The position numbers and the translations under genes were made by a program. Of a stretch of 10,876 nt of DNA, positions 6,911-10,876 are shown one piece after another (the first letter of the stretch is position 1; the number at the start of each line of letters is the position of its first letter). This DNA comes from an uncultured Kiritimatiellota bacterium. Lineage in GTDB: Bacteria > Verrucomicrobiota > Kiritimatiellia > RFP12 > UBA1067. The stretch spans positions 1 to 10,876 of the forward strand of contig CAKUGW010000108.1 of assembly GCA_934654805.1 (NCBI GenBank), read 5' to 3'. A model generated the notes under the pieces. It saw only the letters and a list, made by a program, of their open reading frames with translations, had not been told where the DNA came from and ran no database searches.

Positions 6911-7810
6911 TCATTCCGCCGCCTCGTAGGCGACGTTCAGCTTCGTCTCGGCGGCTTCCAGCAAGTCTTTCAGCGCGTCTTCGGACGTCGTGCCGCCGGC
7001 CAGCGCCAGCAGGAACGCGCGATAGGCCGTCGCCGCCGCCTGGAGGCCCTCGCCGCGTCCGCCGCCGAAGACCGGCAGCTCGTTCGCCTTGTCGAGCGCC
7101 GCAAGGCGAACGAACGGGTCCCGCTTCGCGCAGGCGATCGCCTCGCGGAACGCGAGCGATTCGAAGCGTCCGCAGAACGGACGGTCGAACGTGCCGGGGT
7201 ACAGCCAGAGGCGCGAGGCGAAGACGCGCGCCTCGATGCGGCTGAGGCGGCCCGGACGGCTGACGCGGTAGAGCCGGCGGAAGCCCTCGCCGTCATCGCC
7301 GTCCGCCCGATCCAGCCAGTCCGCAAGCCGCTGGCGTTCGCCGGAAAGCCGGTAGCCCGGATCCGTCTGACGGTAGGCTTCGCGCGCCTCCGCCGGCGAC
7401 AGCTCGCGTCGCGCCGCCGCGCGGAAGTAGGCGCGGACGATCTCCGTGCGCAGGGCGCCCAGGTCCGTCTGCGCGGGATTCGGCAGGAAGAGCCGCGTGA
7501 CGACGTGCCCGCCGTTCGTCGCGACGCGCACAAGGACGTCCGTGCGGTTCGTGCGCACGTCGCCGAGGTGGAGGACGAGGCTTGGCCGCGTGACGCGCAC
7601 GAGCGGGCGCTGCGCGGCGCGCGCGAGGGCCGTCACGGTCTCGCCAGCGAAGCGCGCGACGGGGGCCTGGTATTCGCGGCGCACGTCGACCGAGCAGTTC
7701 GCGTAGACCTTCACGAGCCCTTCCGCCTGCGTCAGGACGGGCGCCTTGAACCGCTCGACCAGCTCCGCGCGCGAGAGCGCCAGCAGAAGGACTGTCGTCA
7801 GCAGGGCCAT
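6911..7810 (-). CDS. Exported protein of unknown function
   Basis: A 299-residue protein I do not recognise. A short hydrophobic N-terminus (MALLTTVLLLALSRA) looks like a signal peptide. A beta-rich part (about 28-115, with LVKVYANCSVDVRREY and LVRVATNGGHVVTRLFLP) is followed by a helical, Arg/Ala-rich part (about 117-299, with LRTEIVRAYFRAAARRELSPAEAREAYR and EDALKDLLEAAETKLNVAYEAAE). Three cysteines (39, 213, 227) lie in the mature part. No catalytic motif is evident. The ATG at 7810 follows the MraY-like gene's stop by 5 nt (TGACGGCGATG), with only a weak AAGGT about 13 nt upstream, so coupling is likely. The open frame continues far upstream as an overlap with the MraY-like gene, which is not real. 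The context (same unit as MraY-like and BatD-like proteins) suggests an envelope role, but that is inference only. TGA stop at 6911. Confidence 0.75.
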   Translation of the reverse strand: MALLTTVLLLALSRAELVERFKAPVLTQAEGLVKVYANCSVDVRREYQAPVARFAGETVTALARAAQRPLVRVTRPSLVLHLGDVRTNRTDVLVRVATNGGHVVTRLFLPNPAQTDLGALRTEIVRAYFRAAARRELSPAEAREAYRQTDPGYRLSGERQRLADWLDRADGDDGEGFRRLYRVSRPGRLSRIEARVFASRLWLYPGTFDRPFCGRFESLAFREAIACAKRDPFVRLAALDKANELPVFGGGRGEGLQAAATAYRAFLLALAGGTTSEDALKDLLEAAETKLNVAYEAAE

Positions 7811-7815
7811 CGCCG

Positions 7816-8943
7816 TCAGCGCACCTTCAGGAGCAGGAGCAGCAGGGCCGGCATGACGACGAGCTGCAGCAGCACGAACCGCATCAGCACCTGCGCGTTC
7901 GACCACTTCAGGTTCTTCTTGCAGTGGTCGTGCAGGGGGAAGCGCACCTTGCGGATCAGGTTGGCCTCGCCGATGTCGAAGCCGACCTTCTTCGCGAGGC
8001 GCAGGAGGACGAGCTTGCCGAGCCCGCCGCCGCCGTTCACGAGCACGATCGGCGCGAGCGCGAGGACGATGAACGGGTTGCCCGTCATGAGCGAGGCCGT
8101 CGCGACGAGAATGCCGAGATAGCGGCTGCCCGCGTCGCCCATCAGGATCTTCGACGGCTCGGCGTTGTACCAGAGGTAGCCGCCAAACGCCCCCGCGACG
8201 ATCATCACGACGATCGCCCAGCGCGCCGCCTCGGCGTAGACGGGGATGAGGAAGTAGTGCGCGACGGGACGGTAGCCGACGACGACGTAGAGGACGACCG
8301 CCAGCATGCCGAGCGCGATGAGCGTCAGCGTCCCGGCGAGGCCGTCCACGCCGTCCGAGCAGTTCGTCGCGTTCATCGTGAACCAGAGGACGAACGCCGC
8401 GACCGGCACGTAGGCCCAGGCGTGGACCAGCCAGACGCCGACGCCGTTCATCAGGACGGGGCCCTTCACGAACGGCAGCCACGCGATCATCACGTGCGAG
8501 CCGTCGATGACCTCATGGTGCCCGAGGAAGATGAAGACGGCGATCGCGACCGAGACGACCGCGTCGAGGAGGCCCTTCCTGAGCTCGCCCCACGGCACGC
8601 GCGCCTGGTCGTCGAGATAGCCGAAGAGCATCGCCCCGTAGAGCGTGAAGACGGCGGCGAGATCCCAGGGCTTGAGCGGCGCGAAGAGGACGATGACCGG
8701 GAGCGCGATGAGCGAGACCCAGAGCCCCGCCCCCGTCGGCTTGCCCTGGCTGCCCATGCCGCCAAGGTCCTTCAGCTGGGCCTTGCCGCGATCGCGCGGC
8801 AGTCGGCCCCACAGGCGCGGCAGGAGGATCCAGGTCAGGAACGCCGCCGTGAACGCGCCGCCCGCCAACAGCAGGGCGTGAGACTGAAGGAGCCTGAACG
8901 GCCCCCAGAACTGCTGCAGAAACTCCGACAGGTAGTAAAGCAT
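7816..8943 (-). CDS. mraY: Divergent MraY-family phospho-MurNAc-pentapeptide transferase
   Basis: A 375-residue multi-pass membrane protein (about ten hydrophobic helices) of the polyprenyl-phosphate sugar-1-phosphate transferase superfamily. MraY moves phospho-MurNAc-pentapeptide from UDP to undecaprenyl phosphate, making lipid I for peptidoglycan. The N-terminus MLYYLSEFLQQFWGPFRLL is MraY-like. Conserved sites are GKPTGAG (67-73; classical form GTPTMGG), GYLDD (108-112, the catalytic Asp pair), NATNCSDGVDGLAG (191-204; classical NAVNLTDGLDGLA), MGDAGSRYLG (268-277; classical GDTGSLALG) and FPLHDH (335-340; classical PIHHHFE). A W..A.V..RF tail (348-356) is kept. The middle His of the HHH motif is Asp here. 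The ATG at 8943 is set by a perfect AGGAGG (8951-8956) at 7 nt; it follows the BatD-like stop by 28 nt. No mur/fts neighbours are present, unlike the usual dcw cluster. A paralogue or another lipid-linked sugar transferase is possible, but MraY is the best fit. Confidence 0.85.
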   Translation of the reverse strand: MLYYLSEFLQQFWGPFRLLQSHALLLAGGAFTAAFLTWILLPRLWGRLPRDRGKAQLKDLGGMGSQGKPTGAGLWVSLIALPVIVLFAPLKPWDLAAVFTLYGAMLFGYLDDQARVPWGELRKGLLDAVVSVAIAVFIFLGHHEVIDGSHVMIAWLPFVKGPVLMNGVGVWLVHAWAYVPVAAFVLWFTMNATNCSDGVDGLAGTLTLIALGMLAVVLYVVVGYRPVAHYFLIPVYAEAARWAIVVMIVAGAFGGYLWYNAEPSKILMGDAGSRYLGILVATASLMTGNPFIVLALAPIVLVNGGGGLGKLVLLRLAKKVGFDIGEANLIRKVRFPLHDHCKKNLKWSNAQVLMRFVLLQLVVMPALLLLLLKVR

Positions 8944-8950
8944 GACGTAA

Positions 8951-8956
8951 CCTCCT
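8951..8956 (-). promoter_or_regulatory. Consensus Shine-Dalgarno for the MraY-like gene
   Basis: AGGAGG on the minus strand with 7-nt spacing to the ATG at 8943. It fixes the start and rules out the longer frame that opens upstream inside the BatD-like gene. It is the strongest ribosome binding site in the window. Confidence 0.85.
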
Positions 8957-8971
8957 CTTGGCCATTCGGCC

Positions 8972-10696
8972 TTATTTTCCCGAAACGTAGACAAGTTTCG
9001 TGCCGCCGGCCTCGGCCCGCCCGTAGGACTTCGTGCGCGGGTCGTAGTAGGGCACGGACACCTTCGGCGTCGCCGGCGCGCCGTCCGCCACGAAGAACCG
9101 CCGGTACTCGATCTCCGTCACGCGCCCCTCGCGATCCGCCTGGCGCGTCCACTCGAACGCGGCGCCCGGCAGCAGGAAGTCGTCCGGCACGTAGCCCTTC
9201 GGGGAAAGGCGGTAGGAGATCGTCACGACGTCGTTCGTCTCGACCTTCAAGATGTCGCACGTCTCGTACAGGCGCAGGCCTTCCGAGACGATGCCCGCGA
9301 AGTCGGCCGGCTGGCCGGCCGCCGCGAGCGGCTTCACGTCCAGCGCGAGCGGCGGCGTCTCGCACGCGAACGAGCTGGAGAAGACGAAGCTGAAGGCGCC
9401 GCCGCGCCGCGTCTCGCGCCCCGAGGCCATGCCCTGGATCGTGAACGCGAGCGCCCCTCGGAACGGCACGTCGTAGCGGACGGGCACGGAGAGCCGCTTG
9501 ATCACGTTCGTCGGGTTCTTCGCCGGCCGGTCCGTCAGGTTCTCGGCAGGTCCCGTGACCGTGAGGCCGAAGGACTCCGAGGGCGTCATCGAGATCTGCC
9601 CGATGGAGACGCTCTTCGGCGCCTCCAGCGAGACGATGATGGCGAACGGCTCGCCGACGCGCACCTCTGGCCTGTCCGTCGCGAGCGTCGCGGCGACCTT
9701 CACCGGCTCGCGTTCCTCGGCCCCGCCGAAGCCGCCGCCGAAGGGAAAGCCCATCGACTGCCGCATCCGGCGCATCTGCTCCTCCATCTGCCGGAAGACG
9801 TCCGCCCGCGCCGGGAGCGCCCCGAACAGGACGGCGGCGACCGCAAGGCAGGCCAGCGCGCGGATGCCGCGCCCGAGCGCCCAGAAGAGGACGGCGAGCG
9901 CGAGCAGCCCGCCCAGGACGATTCCGGCGCGCCCGCGCCAGTCGTGGCGCAGGAGCGGACGCAGCACCTGCCGCGCCACCGGGAGCTCGGCGGACGGGCT
10001 GTCGAAGCGCAGGGCGCGCGCGGCGACGAGGCCCTGCTCGATCGCGGGCGTCTGGCCCGTCAGCCACTCGAGCCGCGCGTAGATCTTCTGCGCGCGCGCC
10101 CAGTTGCCTTCGCGGATCGCGCACGTCGCCTCGTTCAGCCGCGCCGCCGGGAAGCCGAACGCCGCAAAGGCATCCGCCGTCGGGCTCGCGCACGCCCTCT
10201 TCCACGCGAAGCGCGCGTCGTCCGAAAGCGGCACGCCCGGCTCCGTCACGAGCGCGGGCGGCGCGGGCAGCCTGTCCGCGTCCTCGCCCATTCCCGCGAC
10301 GACGACATCCGCCCCCGGCTTCGCGTGGACGGGAATCGCGTTCGCCCGCACGGTGCGCGGCGTGCCGTCCGCCGCCTGATAGGCGAACGTGAGCGCGGGA
10401 AACCAGAGCAGCCCCGCGCGGCGCGGGCGGACGCGGTACGTGAGCCGCCGCGCATCGCGGAACGTGTCCGTCTTCGCCGAGGCGTCGTCCACCTTCCAGT
10501 CCGCGCGGTCGACGGCCTTGGCGAGCGCGGGCGGGTGCAGCGCGTGGAAGTCGGCATCGCCGATGAAGTCGATCGTGAGGATCAGCGGATCGCCGACCTT
10601 CACGTTGTTCGCGTCGAAAAACGCCCGCGCCCGCAGGGCGCTGCCCTGCACGCCCAGAAGTTCGAGTGCGCAGAAAAAAAGGATTCCCAGCATCAT
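8972..10696 (-). CDS. BatD-like protein with two BatD-type halves
   Basis: A 574-residue predicted membrane protein related to BatD (oxygen-tolerance/aerotolerance family), whose Bat operons also carry MoxR and VWA proteins. A signal peptide (about 1-19) is followed by a beta-sandwich of BatD type (about 22-125; VKVGDPLILTIDFIGDADF), then a helical stretch with one TPR-like hairpin (185-225; NEATCAIREGNWARAQKIYARLEWL). Two closely spaced hydrophobic segments follow (about 257-274 and 278-297), the second resembling a signal peptide ending ALPARA. A Met/Arg-rich helix and glycine loop come next (299-325; QMEEQMRRMRQSMGF, then GGGFGG), and then a second beta-sandwich region (about 331-455). The last part (about 456-574; KPLAAAGQPADFAGIVSEGLRL) matches the BatD motif with 'P..F.G.VG'. 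The start is one of two adjacent ATGs (10696 or 10693); the SD is weak. It heads the unit with the MraY-like gene. Other Bat genes may lie beyond the right edge, but the promoter here argues for a unit start. The BatD assignment is moderately sure; the double architecture may be a gene fusion. Confidence 0.75.
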   Translation of the reverse strand: MMLGILFFCALELLGVQGSALRARAFFDANNVKVGDPLILTIDFIGDADFHALHPPALAKAVDRADWKVDDASAKTDTFRDARRLTYRVRPRRAGLLWFPALTFAYQAADGTPRTVRANAIPVHAKPGADVVVAGMGEDADRLPAPPALVTEPGVPLSDDARFAWKRACASPTADAFAAFGFPAARLNEATCAIREGNWARAQKIYARLEWLTGQTPAIEQGLVAARALRFDSPSAELPVARQVLRPLLRHDWRGRAGIVLGGLLALAVLFWALGRGIRALACLAVAAVLFGALPARADVFRQMEEQMRRMRQSMGFPFGGGFGGAEEREPVKVAATLATDRPEVRVGEPFAIIVSLEAPKSVSIGQISMTPSESFGLTVTGPAENLTDRPAKNPTNVIKRLSVPVRYDVPFRGALAFTIQGMASGRETRRGGAFSFVFSSSFACETPPLALDVKPLAAAGQPADFAGIVSEGLRLYETCDILKVETNDVVTISYRLSPKGYVPDDFLLPGAAFEWTRQADREGRVTEIEYRRFFVADGAPATPKVSVPYYDPRTKSYGRAEAGGTKLVYVSGK

Positions 10697-10737
10697 TGTC
10701 GTACCTGTCCAGCCCCCGTTCAGGGGAGGAAACGCTT

Positions 10738-10746
10738 ATTATAGCA
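10738..10746 (-). promoter_or_regulatory. Extended -10 promoter for the BatD-like/MraY-like unit
   Basis: The minus strand reads TTTGCTATAATAAG: TGC directly before a perfect TATAAT (10738-10743), the TGnTATAAT form. No good TTGACA lies at the right spacing. The predicted start near 10731 gives a leader of about 35 nt before the ATG at 10696. The leader begins with a small CCCC/GGGG hairpin (10714-10726). Confidence 0.65.
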
Positions 10747-10876
10747 AATTGCGCGCGTCTGCGACGAAGGCCCGCACAAACATGAGCAATCATTTCCACA
10801 AGTGCCGCTTCCAGAGGTAAAGTTGATTTCGTTGATGGTTTACCCCCTGTAAAGATTGGCTGTTGTTGAAGGATGG
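10747..10876. other. AT-richer non-coding end of the window
   Basis: There is no gene I can support here. From about 10780 rightwards the base composition drops clearly in GC against the coding body. It holds an inverted repeat GGTAAA (10816-10821) / TTTACC (10839-10844) enclosing two GTTGAT direct repeats (10822-10827 and 10831-10836), an operator-like layout. A short 12-codon frame on the plus strand (10782-10820) has no sign of being real. Confidence 0.4.

Noticed and set aside
7811..8482. Upstream extension of the unknown 299-residue gene
   Set aside because: It overlaps the MraY-like gene in another frame and gives Arg/Pro-rich nonsense; the signal-like peptide starts at 7810.
10782..10820. 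Twelve-codon plus-strand frame (MSNHFHKCRFQR) as a leader peptide
   Set aside because: No SD, no attenuator-like hairpins around it and no gene downstream in the window.

Overview
The window is a high-GC bacterial chromosomal segment in which all nine recognisable genes lie on the minus strand and almost no space is wasted. The gene set is an MraY-family transferase, a BatD-like protein, a signal-peptide-bearing sialate O-acetylesterase, a stray TadC, an FHA/transmembrane protein, a PEGA-repeat protein and TlyA. Together with the GC-rich coding style, this fits the Verrucomicrobiota/Kiritimatiellota/Lentisphaerota side of the PVC superphylum, possibly a gut or anaerobic lineage. That placement is inference from gene style only; there is no rRNA or other marker here.

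Read in the direction of transcription (right to left), three units are likely. Unit 1 (10743 to 6911): a TGnTATAAT promoter, then a BatD-like protein with two BatD-type halves, a divergent MraY-family transferase behind a perfect AGGAGG site, and a 299-residue exported protein of unknown function. Unit 2 (6799 to 4389): a second TGnTATAAT promoter placed so close to the ATG that the transcript should be leaderless, then a secreted sialate O-acetylesterase, followed after 4 nt by a TrmH/SpoU-family RNA methyltransferase. Unit 3 (4366 to 40): a near-consensus TTGACA-N18-TATACT promoter, then tadC (TTG start), an FHA-TM protein, a five-repeat PEGA protein and tlyA. The first three genes of this unit are joined by 1-nt stop/start overlaps and tlyA follows after 15 nt.

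The most interesting part is unit 3. A type II/IV-pilus-like inner-membrane platform protein (TadC) is separated from any TadA/TadB in the window. It is translationally coupled to a cytoplasmic phosphothreonine-reading FHA domain anchored in the membrane and to a predicted exported PEGA-repeat protein. This could be a small, undescribed envelope module. The TlyA at the end of the unit carries an in-frame insertion that contains an inverted repeat, which looks like a repeat element tolerated inside a housekeeping gene. Other points of note are the MraY-like protein with HDH in place of the usual HHH motif, and the duplicated BatD-like architecture with a signal-peptide-like segment in the middle.

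I saw no tRNA, rRNA, CRISPR array, insertion sequence or convincing intrinsic terminator. The two ends of the window (about 1-50 and 10780-10876) are visibly more AT-rich than the body.
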